Shown: piece by piece, positions 1-13,197 of the stretch
Layout of the letters: every line of letters begins with the position of its first letter
Position numbering within the stretch: position 1 is the first letter of the stretch
Assembly: GCF_900496995.4 (NCBI RefSeq)
Contig: NC_044022.1
Location: 15,080,938-15,144,937, forward strand
DNA: 64,000 nt
Source: Aquila chrysaetos chrysaetos
Lineage: Eukaryota; Chordata; Aves; Accipitriformes; Accipitridae
Direction of reading: 5' to 3'
The notes under the pieces: model-generated
Seen by the model: the letters and a program-made list of their open reading frames with translations, nothing else
Database searches by the model: none
Told to the model about the DNA's origin: nothing
Made by a program: the position numbers and the translations under genes

Positions 1-738
1 GCACATAACAAACTCGTTTTGACACTGCATAACTTCAGCTTTACGCAACCTCTGTTGATTTCATAATACGGCATAAAACTCAGAGTGATAACTTGTTTTA
101 TTTGTTTAAAAAACAGAATTAGAATTTAGAAATTTTATGTCCAATTTTATTTGCGGGTTTAATATATTAGTAACAGATCTTGTGCTAAACTTCATCAGCA
201 CTTTTTTATAAGGCATGATTTTAAAATATCTTTTGACTATAGTGAATGTTCATTTTGTTACAAACACCATATGAAAATATGACACATGACATGCTTTCTC
301 TAAAGAATGTGCTATTTCTGGGGGTGCATTTCAGAAGTTCTGCTATGAACCATCTGATCTACTAAGTATGATAGCTATGCAACACCATTTTCAGGACAGT
401 ACAACTTATTTAGAAAGTCTGCCTTTTTAACATCACCTTCAGTAAACCTCTGAATGTGTCAGATGTCCCAGGTGAACCATAAAACCATTACATTATTACT
501 ATATATGTGAATTATCACTATTAAATATAAAAATGTGGTAGATAATAAAAAATGTTTCTGTAAAATATGAAAAGAAATTTCATCTCAGGATAAACATACA
601 TGCAGAGAAAAAGAAAAGGAGGTAAGCACAAGGACCAAGAACCATTACAAAAAAATCACCTGTGAAAGTAATTTCCAATTTCAGATATTGACTTTGGTAT
701 AATTATCAGAATAAGGATCACTACCTGTCAATAAAGTT

Positions 739-769
739 TTCTTTTTCTTTTTTTTTTTTTTTCTTTTTC
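739..769. repeat. T-rich low-complexity tract
   Basis: Nearly uninterrupted T run with occasional C. No adjoining retroposed sequence was recognised. Confidence 0.85.
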
Positions 770-1505
770 TGAGTACTTGAAATATGGCAGTGAAATACGC
801 AAAAATATAAGACAATTTTGTAAATTCACATTTTGGACCATTTTCACAGAATAAGTTAGATATTCTACTTAATGGAAGCCTTAATACCACTTTCATTGTA
901 CTGGATCATTTAAATTTATAATAAGTTTCATCCTTAAGGGAGTTTAGTCACCTTCTGGAAGTACCTGTACCTTTCACTCACTGTAAAGAGATCCTGTACA
1001 ACTAGTTTAACCTATATGTAGTCATTAGTTGGCTATATTTTTTTTTTTCCAAAGAAATGTCTAGAACAAAGTGGTTTTGCCACAAAATGCTATCAAATGA
1101 GGAAAAGACCTATCCAAAAAGAAACAGAAATGTTTTCTGTTCCAATTGCCTGTATTGAAAGAAAACCCACCCCTTAGAAAAGAACCCCTAAAAGAGTAAA
1201 TCTGATGTTGATATCTGTGAGCTCAGTAAGAGAGTACAGTAACTGGTATTCTGGTGCACCTCCAAAGGCCTGAAGAGATGACTGATGTACAAATTGATGT
1301 GGTGAAATGCTGGAATCTGTAAGAGTGTGAAGTGCCACACATCCATTATTGGAAGCATTTTCACTTTGATCTTCATGCTTTTTTTAAAATCTACTCAGCA
1401 GTAAGTTGTATGGTCCTGAAAAAGATATTATGCAATTATTTATAATAATTATCTAAAAAAAAAAAATAAAGCAGACAAAACTAGAACAGAATGTATTGAT
1501 TAATT

Positions 1506-1525
1506 TATATATATATATATATATA
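1506..1525. repeat. (AT)n dinucleotide microsatellite
   Basis: About ten perfect AT units in AT-rich unique DNA; likely length-polymorphic. Confidence 0.9.
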
Positions 1526-4149
1526 GAACAAGATTTTCTAGTTAACTGGAATAAAATATTTGTTATAAAACTTGTTCATGGGAGAAATGCGTATTTTTCA
1601 TTGTTTTCAGTTCAGCATGAAAACACATTTTGAGGTGTTAGTGTCTTCCACAAAAGGTAAAACCTGGGTTTTAGAAATAAAGTAGATGTACCCATGGGTC
1701 AGAATTTCAATTTTTGAGCAATGCTACAAATACATATGTTTGGTTTTGTCGTTTATATTAAACATCATTTTCATTACCTTCTGATTAAGAACAAAGTTTA
1801 ATCAGGTTTCATATTTACTATTAATTTTGTCATTTATATATAATTTCTAAAGCAAAAGTATTGGCATTGCAACTGAAAAAAAAATAGCACAACTACAGAT
1901 TTTAAGATATTTAAATCTCTCCAGTGCATTATATCTCAAGCTCAATTTTTATTTGTCTAATGAAAAATTGCTAAGGAAAAGTATAATCACTTAAAATTAT
2001 TTGAACTGACATGATTTCTACTACATACACATGCATATTTATCTAGTGTAAGCTTTGGGAAATGAATGATATTTAGGCTAATAAACAGTAATGATTTCCT
2101 CCAATCAGCTTTATCTTAATGTACTTCTCTCCATTACTGGTGATGGGATTCATACCAGCTGACCTGTAATAAAAGGCAGTTGCATTAGCCACCTAATCAA
2201 AGCTCTCATAGAACAGCACAGCACATTTTGAAATTAAAAACCTTTCGGGGGGGAGGGAGATCAGTATTACTTAGGCAATACCATAAAATCTATTACCAAA
2301 CATGAAGAATAATGAAGCATGACAGCCATAAAAGTTGGAATGAAAATGTTCAGTTAATAAGAAGAATGGATTTGCTTTGTTGGATCTTTCCAGTGAAATT
2401 TTTTTGTTCTTTTTTGAGCATTTATCTCCCATTTGGTTAGTTGAGTCTGTTCTTTTCTTTCAGCAGTGCTCCCCTTTGGCACGTAAAGTACAAAACCAAC
2501 ATGATTAATAAGGATTATAACATGGTAGAAATATGACAGTTATACAATCGTTCCCTCCAGCCTGTACTTTAAGTTTAATTTGCGGACAAGTTCACTTCAT
2601 TCTAGAGTAAGCTACCCAAGCAGGAGGCTATTCCATGCCTAGACCTCATGGTCCTTGTGGGTGTTTCCCACTTTCTGAACACCATGCTGAAAGGGGAAGG
2701 CAAGAGGGGAGAGGCACAGAGATTTTAGCAGGAACTGACTGTGTCCTATCCTTTATTTCACGAGCTTAGGAGGTAAAGGAAGAAAATAATCAATCACTCT
2801 TTGTAAGTCTGTCCTAGGGTGGTGTGGAGAGAAGACTAGGGGCAGACTTTCTTTAGAAGCTCTTTGATATACATAGTTAAGATGACTTTTAACACTTGAG
2901 CACAGCCAACTCTAAAAGCCCGTAACCTGCCTGTTGCACCCAAAAGCTATGGACCTCACAAGGTTTCTACCTGTTTTACCTTGTCAGTGAAGCACTCATG
3001 ACGTAGCGGGGGAGAGGAAAGGACACAAAGTTTGATCTTTCAATGATCTCAATAGGGCCTTGAGAACAGTACTTTCTGGAAGATTTCCAGGGTTTGGTAC
3101 ACAAGCTGACAAGGAACTGTTATAAAACGCAGTTGCAGTAGTAATGTGAGGCAATGAGGGGATGATTTTTAAAAACCTTAGGAATATATCAATCCTAAGG
3201 ATAATTTCTGTCTAGGCCAATATGGAACATGCACTAGTATTCGACTTAAAAGTTATAAAAGCGTTGAGGTTGTTGGTTCTGGTTTTGTTTTAACAAAGAA
3301 TAGGTTGAATCTAACAAGGGAATAAGAGAAAACAGTCTGAGATGATTCATCTTTTAAGAGTAAGATCTTCATCCTCAAAAAAAGATAGAGTACAATAAAC
3401 CTCAGATAGGAAACATCAAAGAATAATCTCACCACATAAATATGGACAAAAAAAATACACAACTAGATCAAAGGAAAGCATGTGTTTTTATCATACTAGA
3501 AGTCTATAAATACTGAAAATCTATAAAGTAAGATGAATGAACTGAAGGGACTAATTTGAAGTGAGGATATGGACATAATAAGCATGGAAAAACTTGGACT
3601 AAGAAACAGATCACTTGGGTGCCTTGAGAAACAAGTAGATAATATATAGGACTGACAAAAGTAGATCGGGCTGCTAGTGAAAAGTTTCATAAGATAAAGA
3701 AAGCTTAGAGTTAAATATAGTAAATACATTAACCACAACAGTTATCACAATTTATGTGAACTAAAACGTCATGCTTAGATTGAAAGAATAAATTATTTGG
3801 GTTACATTATATTATCATGTGTCCCTGATAGTGACTCAGAAATGCTAACATTAAGGCAACTACAAGGAATGAAAATGCAATAATAATTGGACACTTTAAT
3901 TAACACTCAGATTGTCTGGGAAAATGTAACAATGAGTTATGATAAAGACTTAAATAGTGAGATACCAAAATGACTGCTATGTGAAATAACAAAGAGGAGA
4001 ATATCTATGGTTCAAAATGAAGTAGCTGAAGCAGCAGTGGCACTCTAAATAGTGTGCTCTCAAACTTCCCTCATTCAAAATTCCCGTATCATTAAAAAGT
4101 TTTCCCTCCTTTCCAAACCACATCAGCGTCATATAAAAGAAACTTCTGG

Positions 4150-4216
4150 AAAAAACCAACCAACCAACCAACCAAACAAAAAAAAAAAAACAAAAAAAAA
4201 AACAAAAAACAAAACC
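4150..4216. repeat. (CCAA)n followed by A-rich tract
   Basis: CCAA units at about 4156-4174 grade into long A runs broken by single C bases. The lysine-rich short open frame across it is a by-product of the A-richness. Confidence 0.85.
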
Positions 4217-4405
4217 CAGGAAAGCATGGTAAAAGCAAATTAGAAGGAGTAATTAAAATGAAAAAAATGTATGAAAATACATGGACAACACTGTTTAAAA
4301 GCATCATGCCAGAAGTAAAGTGCAAACTCTGGCAAAAAGGTGTTAAAAATCAAAGAACTAAAACCAGACTGCATGGTTATGTGGCAGAGCAAAGAAGGCT
4401 TTTAG

Positions 4406-5691
4406 AGCATGAGAGCAGCCATGTTGAGCCAAACCAAAGGTCAGCCAAGCCCCATGTCCCTCTTCCTTCAATGACAACAAGCAGATTTCGAAGGAAGATC
4501 AAAATGATGAGGCATGCAGTGAATACTCTCTGAAGTCCCCAGTGATTTCCTACTCAGGAGCTTCTTGAAACAGAAACAGCCTTTTAGTAGAATCAGGTAT
4601 TTCTGTCTAACACCTCATCTATTTTTGTTCATGAACTAGTCCAGTTGCTTTTTCAATGCATGCAAACCTTTAGCATCCACAATATCCTGGGCAAAATTCT
4701 TCCAAAGTGTAACCTGTGGAGATTCAGCTGCCTCCAACTTAACAACCACGTTTGGCTCAGTTTTACTGAGTAACCTGTTTTTCAACTGTAAGGGTGTATG
4801 TAAGTTAATGTCTTACAATATAAGGAAAGTAAAATACACAAACTGAAGTGAGAAAGTGGCAATTTGCAACTCAGTGTTTCAAGAGAAAAATACTGACATG
4901 AAACCACTAAGACCTATGGAAAAAGCATAGAATCTGCTTTCTGGCAGCACCAAAGGCCAACCCATGCCAGAGCACAACAGGGCTGACACTTCCCTACCAC
5001 CATCCCACTCCTGGTCCAGAGATTCCTCAAGCATCTCACAGGCCTGCGGGCATAGGAAAGGCAATTGTTGCTCCCTGTTGGGTGCACTAGCTGTTAAATA
5101 ATTGTGGTGTGCTTGTAAGTCATTCATATACTGCTTGCAGTGTCTTTTTGTGTACAGTAAAGAATGCTGGAAGAAAAGCGACCTGGTGAGGGAGGGTTAT
5201 CTACATGTTATGTAGACAACTACCTCTTTTGGGTTTTTTTGCTTTGAATATACCACCTGCTAACAGCATGTGATACTCTCATTCTTGCTTTGGAAGAGAA
5301 AATGAACCATCTGCCTCTTTTTATCTTTTCCTTTTCCCTTACGATTGGACAGATTTCTGTCAAAGCCTTCCCTCAATTGTCACTTTTCTGACTGAATAGT
5401 CCCGATCTATTTATGAATTCCTTTGACTGCCATTCTATATTTTTTATTATTCTTGGTGCCTTTCTATGAACTTCTTTCAGTTCTGTTACATCCTTTTTTA
5501 GATTTTGGGATAACAGCTTTTTACATTGATATGATTATGTTTTCTGTTCTCTTTTCTATTCTTTATTAATAATTCCTAACATTCAATTTACTTTTTTGAC
5601 CACTGCTGAGCACTGAGCTGACATTTTCATGGAGATATTCATCATAACTCTAAGATCCCATTCCTGAATGATAACAGTCAATACAGAGCAT
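4406..5691 (-). mobile_element. Ancient CR1 LINE relic, interrupted
   Basis: Two blocks, 4406-4714 and about 5312-5691, read on the minus strand like the 3' part of an old CR1 lineage I remember as abundant in turtles and other amniotes. The left block holds the reverse-strand equivalent of the 'transcript 3' region' (GTCAGACCAAAGGTC-like text near 4427-4441, and a ...CATCCACAATATCCTG block near 4674-4689). The right block holds the ...CCTAACATTC.ATTTACTTTTTTGAC segment near 5574-5600. About 600 bp between the blocks matches neither and is either an insertion or badly decayed. No reading frame survives. Lineage assignment is from memory. Confidence 0.65.
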
Positions 5692-6030
5692 CTCACTAAA
5701 GAAGAAAGCATCCTTTAAAAGTAGAATTTGTATCCAGACAAGGAAAATAAAAAAGAACATAAGCTTTGTCATTTTAAATGTGAAAGCAAAAAAGGATGCT
5801 GAAAAAGGAATGGGCTTCTAAATGAGCAAAATTAATATTAAAATATATACGTTGTATTTGGTGTACATGGCAAGATTTTGGTAGCAAAAAGGCTACAAGG
5901 GCACCCTCTGTGAAAAGAGACCAGGGGCTGTGCCCATGTTGGACACAGCCGGTTCCAGCCACCTCCAAAACGGACCTACTGCTGGCCAAAGCTGAGCCCA
6001 TCAGGGACGCTGGTAGTGCCTCTGTGTTAC

Positions 6031-6040
6031 TATATTTAAG
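6031..6040 (+). promoter_or_regulatory. TATA-like box of the GC-rich LTR
   Basis: TATATTTAAG lies where the LTR core promoter is expected, just upstream of the GC-rich block. Whether it is active is unknown. Confidence 0.45.
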
Positions 6041-6164
6041 AAGGGGTTAAAAAAGCACTACACTGCAGTTATGAGAGAGGAGTGAGAAGATGTGAGAGCC
6101 CCAGCCCTGCAGCCCCCCAGGTCAGTGCAGAAGGAGGGGAGGAGGTGCTCCAGGCGCCGGAGCA

Positions 6165-6545
6165 GAGATTCCCCTGCAGCCCGTGGGGAAGACCATGGGG
6201 AGGCAGGCTGTCCCCCTGCAGTCCAGGGAGGTCCACGGGGGAGCAGATCTCCACCTGCAGCCCGGGGAGGACCCCACGCCGGAGCAGGGGGATGCCCGAA
6301 GGAGGCTGGGACCCCGTGGGAGCCCTGCGCTGGAGCAGGCTCCTGGCAGGACCTGTGGTCCCGTGGAGAGAGGAGCCCACGCTGGAGCAGGTTTGCTGGC
6401 AGGAACTGTGACCCTGTAGGGGACCCACGCTGGAGCAGTCTGTGCCTGAAGGACTGCACCCCATGGAAAAGACCTATGGTGGAGCAGTTCATGAAGAACT
6501 GCACCCTGTGGGAAGGACCCATGTTGGAGCAGTGGAAGACCATGA
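6165..6545 (+). repeat. Degenerate tandem repeat inside LTR, about 45-bp unit
   Basis: Seven to eight diverged units share a core of the form CCCGTGGG...GACCCACGCTGGAGCAG, followed by a variable spacer with ...GAACTGC or GGACTGC. The block is much richer in G+C and CpG than the surrounding DNA, and it opens long stop-free frames on both strands. Confidence 0.8.
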
Positions 6546-6732
6546 GGAGGAAGGAGTGGCAGAGATGAAGTGTTATGAACTGACCACAACCGCCATTCCC
6601 TGTCCCCCTACACTGCTCAGGGGGAGGAGGTAGATGAGTCAGCAGTGAAGTTGAGCCAAGGAAGAAAGGGAGTGTGGGTGGAAAGTGGTTTTAGATTTGC
6701 TCTTATTTCTCATTATCCTACTCTGTTGGATA

Positions 6733-6738
6733 AATAAA
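6733..6738 (+). promoter_or_regulatory. Possible LTR poly(A) signal
   Basis: AATAAA in the AT-rich segment after the GC-rich block of the LTR, where an LTR polyadenylation signal could lie. Composition alone could also produce it. Confidence 0.3.
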
Positions 6739-6884
6739 TTAAATTTATTTCCCCAAAGTTAAGTGTGTTTTGCCCATGATGATAATCAGTGGGTGATCTC
6801 CCTGTTCTTATCTTGACCCACAAGCTTTCAAACGTATTTTCTCCCCCTGTCCTGCTGAGGAGTAGATGATTGCGATGTAAAAAG

Positions 6885-7990
6885 AACAGAAAAGATGTGG
6901 CCACAGCAGAAAAACTAACTGAATATTTTGCATCAGTGTTCACTGTAGAAGTCAGAGGGAGCTTTTCCTATGACAAATGAGTCATTGAAACAGTCTCAGA
7001 CTGAAGTGTCAGTGGAAGACGTTTTAGAATAAATTAATAAAATGAAGAGTAAAATATCTCCAGCACCATATGTTATTCGTTCAAGAGCTCTGGAGGAACT
7101 CAAGTAGTAAATTGTGTAATTGTTAACTGTGGAATATAATTTATTACCTAAATCACCATTAGTAAAGGAATAGAATTTGACAAAAGTTACAAATTTAAAA
7201 ATTGATCATTCAGGAAGACATAAGAAATTATAGGTCTGTACATTTGACATCTGTAGTCTGCAGATTATTGCTAGAAACTGCTGGTAGATTTAGCAGAAAC
7301 ATAAATGTACATGGAGGAATAAGACATAGAAAACAGGGCTCTCGTAGAGGGAAATCATACTTCACAAAACTTTTAGAGTCCTTTAAAGAATCAATAAGCA
7401 TGTAGATAACGGTGATCTAATTGGCATAGTGGGTTTGAATTTGAAAAAAGCTTTTGACACATTCCTGGACAAAGGAGACATCTATGACAAGATGGTAAGA
7501 AATACTGTTTTCACAGTGGAAGGATATTGCCATTGACGTAGATGAATGATTTGAGCTAGGACTTGTGATGCTCATCAGAAGAGATATTCTGTGGAAAAGT
7601 GATGTGGAAAAGTTTGCTGATGACAAAAATATTACTCGTGGTAGTCAAAAGTGAAAGTAATTGCAAAGGTTTGCAGAAAGATCTCACAAAACTGAATGAA
7701 GGAAGTTCAATGTCACTAAGTGCAAAGCAATGCAAATGGAGAAAAAAGAAAACACATACACAATTTGGGTCTTTAAATTACATGTTATCTCATGGTAAAA
7801 GCTCTTGGATAGCTCAGTGAAAATCTCCATCATAGTCAAAAAGACATTATTAGGAAATTACTAGGAATTATAAAAGAAAAATAGAGAACAAAACTGCCCC
7901 TGTGCTGCTGCATAAACCTATGTTGGATTAAAAACATGAGTACTCTCTGCAATTCTGGTCACCCAGTTAAAAATGACAGCAGATTATTCT
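6885..7990 (+). mobile_element. Ancient CR1 LINE relic (reverse transcriptase region)
   Basis: Plus-strand text follows the ORF2 reverse-transcriptase region of an old amniote CR1 lineage in the right order. A segment like TTTGCATCAGTGTTCACT (6928-6945) comes first, then GTCAGTGGAAGACGTTTTAG (near 7009-7028). Next is AATTATAGGTCTGTA...TTGACATCTGTAG (7226-7256), then a stretch encoding KFADDKN-like residues near 7609-7630, and lastly a TGCAATTCTGGTCACCC block (7947-7963). Many indels and stops break the frame, so it is a dead relic. Its 5' limit abuts the GC-rich LTR, which may have inserted into or beside it. Confidence 0.7.
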
Positions 7991-10900
7991 TGAAAAGTTG
8001 CCCTTCCCACTTCCAGGTGACATATTCAGATAAAATTAGACAAGTGCTTCTCTTCACCTGTCCTCCTGAAACAAAAGGTCATTTCTGTGATAATGGAGTG
8101 AGCTGGACTAGACTTGAGGTGTGTCTGACACCTGTCTATTTGATTTTATATCAATTGTTCTAATAAAGGATATTACATCTCCCTGCAAATCTTGTCTCTC
8201 TAGCTCTCCCAAGGTCTTTGGAAAATTAACATAAAGAGCTTCCTAGCAGTCTCTACTTCTTTTTGGTTAGCCAAGGAGAGAACCAGGGTTTCTCTGAGCA
8301 ACTTGTGGCCCCCTTGTCCACACTGCAGCCCTGAAGGGCATATTACTATGCTTTCCAGAATCTGTTCCAAATTGCATCCATTTTAGGAGGACTTTTCTAG
8401 CTGAAATCCGATCTGAAACTTGATTTTTCCTACTTTAAAATGAGTGAGATATGCATCTTGCTTTTCACCATCTATTATTAGCAGAGAACTCTTCCCTTGA
8501 TGGTGTTGCAGGAATGTCTAGCTATAAACATTAATATGTTACAAATGCCTGTCTGATCTAATATTGCAAGAAACACGCACTGCTTTTAAGTATCTTTCAT
8601 AGGGAGTAATCTACAAGCAGGCTCTATTTACAGCTGAAATCAATGTCCTTGTACCTTTTCCATTTAGGCTAAAAAGCAGGAAAAAGGTTTCATTCATCAT
8701 AATCTTCATGCTACTAGGAATAGAGGAACAAGAATTGTTTCTGGGCTCTTTTGGAAACATAGATGGAAGAAAAATCTTTGTCCTAAAGCCTATTGAAGTA
8801 CTAATGCATTGTAAATTCAGATACAGAACAGGTGAATTATGGGACTCTAGGTACAAAATGAATGCACCGGCATTCATTTGTAATTCGTGTCTTTACAGAT
8901 AGAAGTGAATGAATAATCCCTTAACAGAGAAAAAACGAAGGGCTAAAACAGGGGTCTCATGTTTATTTCCTCACTTTAATGACAAAACCAGAAAAGAGGT
9001 AGAAATGTCACTGACAGTTTCATGTGATGGATTGGTCTATACGCCTGAACATTAGGAACGAGACACCCTCAATATCTGAAAGAAGACTGCCTACCATGTA
9101 AACATTAGAAAGAATTGAAAGTGGCAGTTTCCATGGGCCTCCTACCAAGAGAATGCACAGGCGGTGTACATGCTTTATTGCTTGACACTCATGCATAAAG
9201 ACAGCACAGCTTCTGCAATCTAAGTGAATCTCCTTAGGTTTAATGTTCCATTGAAATTTTGCTGAAATGTAAAACATATTTCAAAGGAAAAAAACATTTT
9301 CTCAAGCAGAGACCATTTGACTGTCATGGTAGATTTTTCTCTTTTATGGAAGCTAATTCCTGGAATAGACACATATTGGAAAAACCAAACTGCCAGGGTC
9401 ACCACTGGTACCACAAAAATTTTCAAAGTAGCGTTCTAACATCAAAGTACATAGGAAATTGAACTGATCATTCCAAGCAAGCCAGTAATGTTGCAATAGC
9501 TGCACCTGTGCAGCACCCCAAACCCCTCACAGACTGTGATGGAATCAGATTTCACTGATCCTTGTTTTGATTTTTATTTCTAACTTGGACCATTTCATTT
9601 ACAATATACATTGTTAATCAATTGTATTGGCACAAACAAGCAGTGTCAAAGGGCTGCACGGGGGCAAGAATAATTGGCTGAAGGTGGTGGCAATCTGAGC
9701 TTCTTAAACCAGCTTTGCTGACAAAGGCAATTTTTCATGAAACTACAGATGAGGTACATAAGAATGGAGAATCAGGCTCATATTTGTTTGAAGAACTGTA
9801 GGAAGGTTTTTCCTCCATTCTTTTTTTTTTTTTTTTAAGAAAGAGCATTGACTAAAATTTCTCTCTTCGTTAAATGGATTTTTTGTCCGTGCAGTAGTTA
9901 GCCCTAGTGCATGATTAGTATCAGAAAAAGCAGTGCAGTTCTGAACAAGGAGTCTCTTTCAAAAGCAGAAGGTATTTGCAATCTGGCAAGAATCTCGCAG
10001 CATTCACCTTGTATCGAACTCACAGAGAAAAATACACATTTAAAAAACAATTTGGTTTAAAAATTGAAATAAGAGACTTCAGACAATTTTTCTGGAGAAA
10101 CAGCAAGGGATAAAATACAGGTCTGTAGGAGGAAAATGCTAGTAAAATTAAGGGAAACACATAAAAATGAATCCCCATTAACAACTATGAGATACCTCTA
10201 GTCATATCTCATGTTTTAAGAGGATAGCATAACTATTTCAGTATCAAGCTTGAATCATCATCTAAACAACCATGCTGTGATAATACTTTCAGTGCTTCTC
10301 ATTCAGCTTCATAAGAGGTTCATAAAAAAGAGGACAGATGTGAATTTTGTAAGCATTGTATGGCTTTTTTCATAATCTTTCAGCTCTATAGCTAAGTACT
10401 GTGTTCATATTTCAGGCCAACTGCAATGAGTATTTGTTGTTTTGAAGGGTTTTTTCCCCTTTTTCAGTTCTTTTTGAAATTTCCTTCATGGCTTTTAAAA
10501 AGTTCAGGGATCTCTTGCAGCTGTTAAGTATTGTCTGCCATCATTGGTCTGCTTCCACCACTCCCAATTCTTTAGGAGGAAACTTTGCTTCTTTCTGGAA
10601 GTCTCACTCCAGAATAACTCTGAGTTAAAAAGTCCTGTGGGTGACAGAGAGAGGTAGAAGTGCAAGCTTGCTCTGTTGGTTGTTGTCAGTACAAAGGCTG
10701 AATTTTAGCCTATTCACATTTAGGTGCTAAGATAAACAGACAGGTTCTCCCTCTGGAGCCTTTCAAAGACATCTACTGTTCTCCATTCACTATATAGGAA
10801 TCTTTGTCATTTACCATAGGAGAATTAGGTACAAAACTTAGTCCAAGTTTTGTGTTTATGCCACTCAAACTGGATCCCAGACAAAACATCTTTTTTTTCT

Positions 10901-13197
10901 TTTGCGAGGAGAGGAAAATCTTCCTTTAAAACAAAAATTCTCCGTGGAAACTGACTGAGCAGCTTTGCATTCTTTTCTGTTTGGGTTTTGTTTTGGTTTT
11001 TTTTTTTAATTTTATTTCATGCAAATTTACACTGCAGATACTATAAAATATATTGCATATCAATCTGAGTTTTCAGTACTAAGCAATACTTTAGTGTATT
11101 CTGCTAAACATTTTGGAAGCAACTGTTTTAAATAATTCAACACCTTATCTGGGCATTTGCTCCTGTATTTATTTGTTTGCAAGTTTATGTGGCTTAATTT
11201 TTGCAAGTAATTTTTAAATAAATTAATATTTTAAATTAAGAACATAAACCCACCTTTGAGTGTCATTACAGTCAGAGTACAGGTAGAGAGTAACCTTTGG
11301 GTTATGTGAAACAATTCATTTTTGGACAAACTCTTTCTGCTGATGGAAAAATGAAGTGGCTAGAATAGCAACCCTGATGCAAAATAAGGCCTCTTTCCAG
11401 AGATGTCCTAGAAGCAATTCTGTGACCAGCCAACTCTTAGGAAGACCACCGAGAGTGGTAGCAAATAACACATAACCCTGTTTTTCACATCATTTTGCTC
11501 AATACCATAGTGGTACAGATACTGACAGGAGATTAATCCTTCTCCCGACACATGGGAAAATTGGGCTGCTGAAGCAGATTCTGGCTGCAGGCCTCCATAC
11601 TAACAAAGACGATATTCTTCCTGGTGATATGTGAATATTATGAGAATTAGTTAGAGATCACTTTCCTGCTATGTTTACAACTGACTGTGCTACTGCAAGG
11701 AACATTGCCAGAGTAATACAAATAGGTCTGCCCACTGCTGGGATTAGTTCCAGTAAACTGTTTCACTTGTGCATCCAACTGCGAATCATTTATGATATGC
11801 AAGTATAAAGGAACTGTCAAACTGCTCTAGGTAAAATGGGGCAGTGAAAACATTTGTTAAGAACATTGTTCTTGTCATTGTGGGTACCTTACTGCAAAAG
11901 TGAGGATATTATGGTTTTTATTTGATCTCTAAAATTCACTTCTAATGCTCTGACAAAGGAGACTGTAAAACACAAGAAGCAGCTGAAGAAATGCGGTTAA
12001 AACGGAACATACCAATGGTTACCCTATGCCAATTGCATGTGAAAAAAAGTAAGAGGGAGTGGGTAACATAACTGCATTTTGCTATAAGAAGACCACCACA
12101 AAAGAAACAAAATCTGATATCCATGTTCCTATTAATTAATACCTTAGTCCTTGAAAACTCCTAGTGTTATTAATGACATTACTTATAAAATAGGTTGTTC
12201 CCATTATGGTACAAGTCAGGGTGGCAGTGTCTGTCTTAAAATGAATATGGCCTTGTAATATGTAAATAAGTTAGAAACTGGTTTTATAGATAGCTCAAAA
12301 ACGATTAGGGAAGGCAGAACTTTACTAAATGATATGTTTTGTTTCTCCCATGTTGTTTTTATCTAGCTTGATGTATTCAACCTACAGCTGGAACATGACA
12401 ATACCATGAAACACAGACTTCATCTTCATTCTTACTGATGTGGTGATGTACGCAGGGAAGAGGAAAATGCTTGTTGCAGATTTGTTTATTGGTTTCCTTC
12501 CATTTCAACCAATAAAAAGCCACCAATCAATATGTTTTCTACAATATTGCCAAAAGTTGTCTCTGAATTGGGTTAATTTTATCACAAACACTAAGTATCC
12601 ACAGTAAGGATACCCTTGTTCAAAGACTTGCCTAAAGTATTTCAGTTCATAAAGGGTGTAGGATTTGAGAGTTGAAATCCCTAATGCCAAAGTCTGGATG
12701 GACCATTCAACCGTAATTGCCAAGAACAGACGTAACACACACTTTCAGGACTTCAGGTGTTTTATTTTCCAAATTCCCATAGGTTCTCTCCCTCTTTCTC
12801 TTCGAGAGCAGGTTGGTGTGACCTGACCCTCACTGTCACAGCTGTCTGAGCTCTGCCAGTAAGTGACAGACACATAGTTAGTAAAATGAGCTTCACTTCT
12901 AAATGGTACTGTTTTCCTTTCTGAAAGCATATTTGATACAAGGTCAGTAGAAACACTTTGGAGGTTCACAGTTCATTAGGGAAATCAGCAGAAAGGCTTG
13001 TTGCAGCTGGAGTTTATTTTAAATCATACTGGCATCTGTGAAGCAACAGCATCAAAAAATTATTGTTGTTAACAATGCTCTATGTTTGCTGTGGTCACCT
13101 TCTAGGGAATTGATCCAAATGAGCAGGCCAGCAACTCAAGAGTTTGAGTTCAAAGCTGTGCTCCCAGGGAAATGATATGTGGTGACAGAAAATGTTG
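7991..13197. other. Unique non-coding stretch
   Basis: No gene or clear interspersed repeat was recognised. Open frames are all under about 90 codons. An AT-rich block at 10980-11270 contains the POU octamer ATGCAAAT at 11019-11026 and several homeodomain-like TTAATT/TAAATT motifs, and may be a conserved non-coding element. That is untested. Confidence 0.6.

Larger units (their letters stand above)
1..4405. other. Unique AT-rich non-coding stretch
   Basis: I see no gene here. Open frames are short (at most about 91 codons) and resemble no protein I know. The stretch holds a T-rich tract near 739-769, a short (AT)n run at 1506-1525 and a CCAA/A-rich tract at 4150-4216. Composition suits intergenic or deep intronic vertebrate DNA. 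Confidence 0.7.
5853..6872 (+). mobile_element. Avian ERV long terminal repeat, GC-rich type, 3' end truncated
   Basis: The sequence resembles the LTR family I remember from zebra finch as TguLTR5-type, common in many birds. On the plus strand it begins near TGTATTTGGTGTACATGG, has a TATA-like box at 6031-6040, then a GC-rich tandem block at about 6165-6545. A U5-like tail follows, ending in a TGATCTCCCTGTTCTTATCT segment at 6795-6814. Compared with the copy at 50373 the last roughly 70 bp are missing, so no terminal CA or target duplication can be seen. No gag, pol or env sequence adjoins it, so it is a solo or fragmentary LTR. Several overlapping open frames on both strands come from lack of stops in GC-rich DNA and are not genes. 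Confidence 0.75.

Noticed and set aside
2980..3075. Minus-strand open stretch before an AAG|GTAAAA donor
   Set aside because: The acceptor is weak and a 31-codon open stretch is expected by chance.
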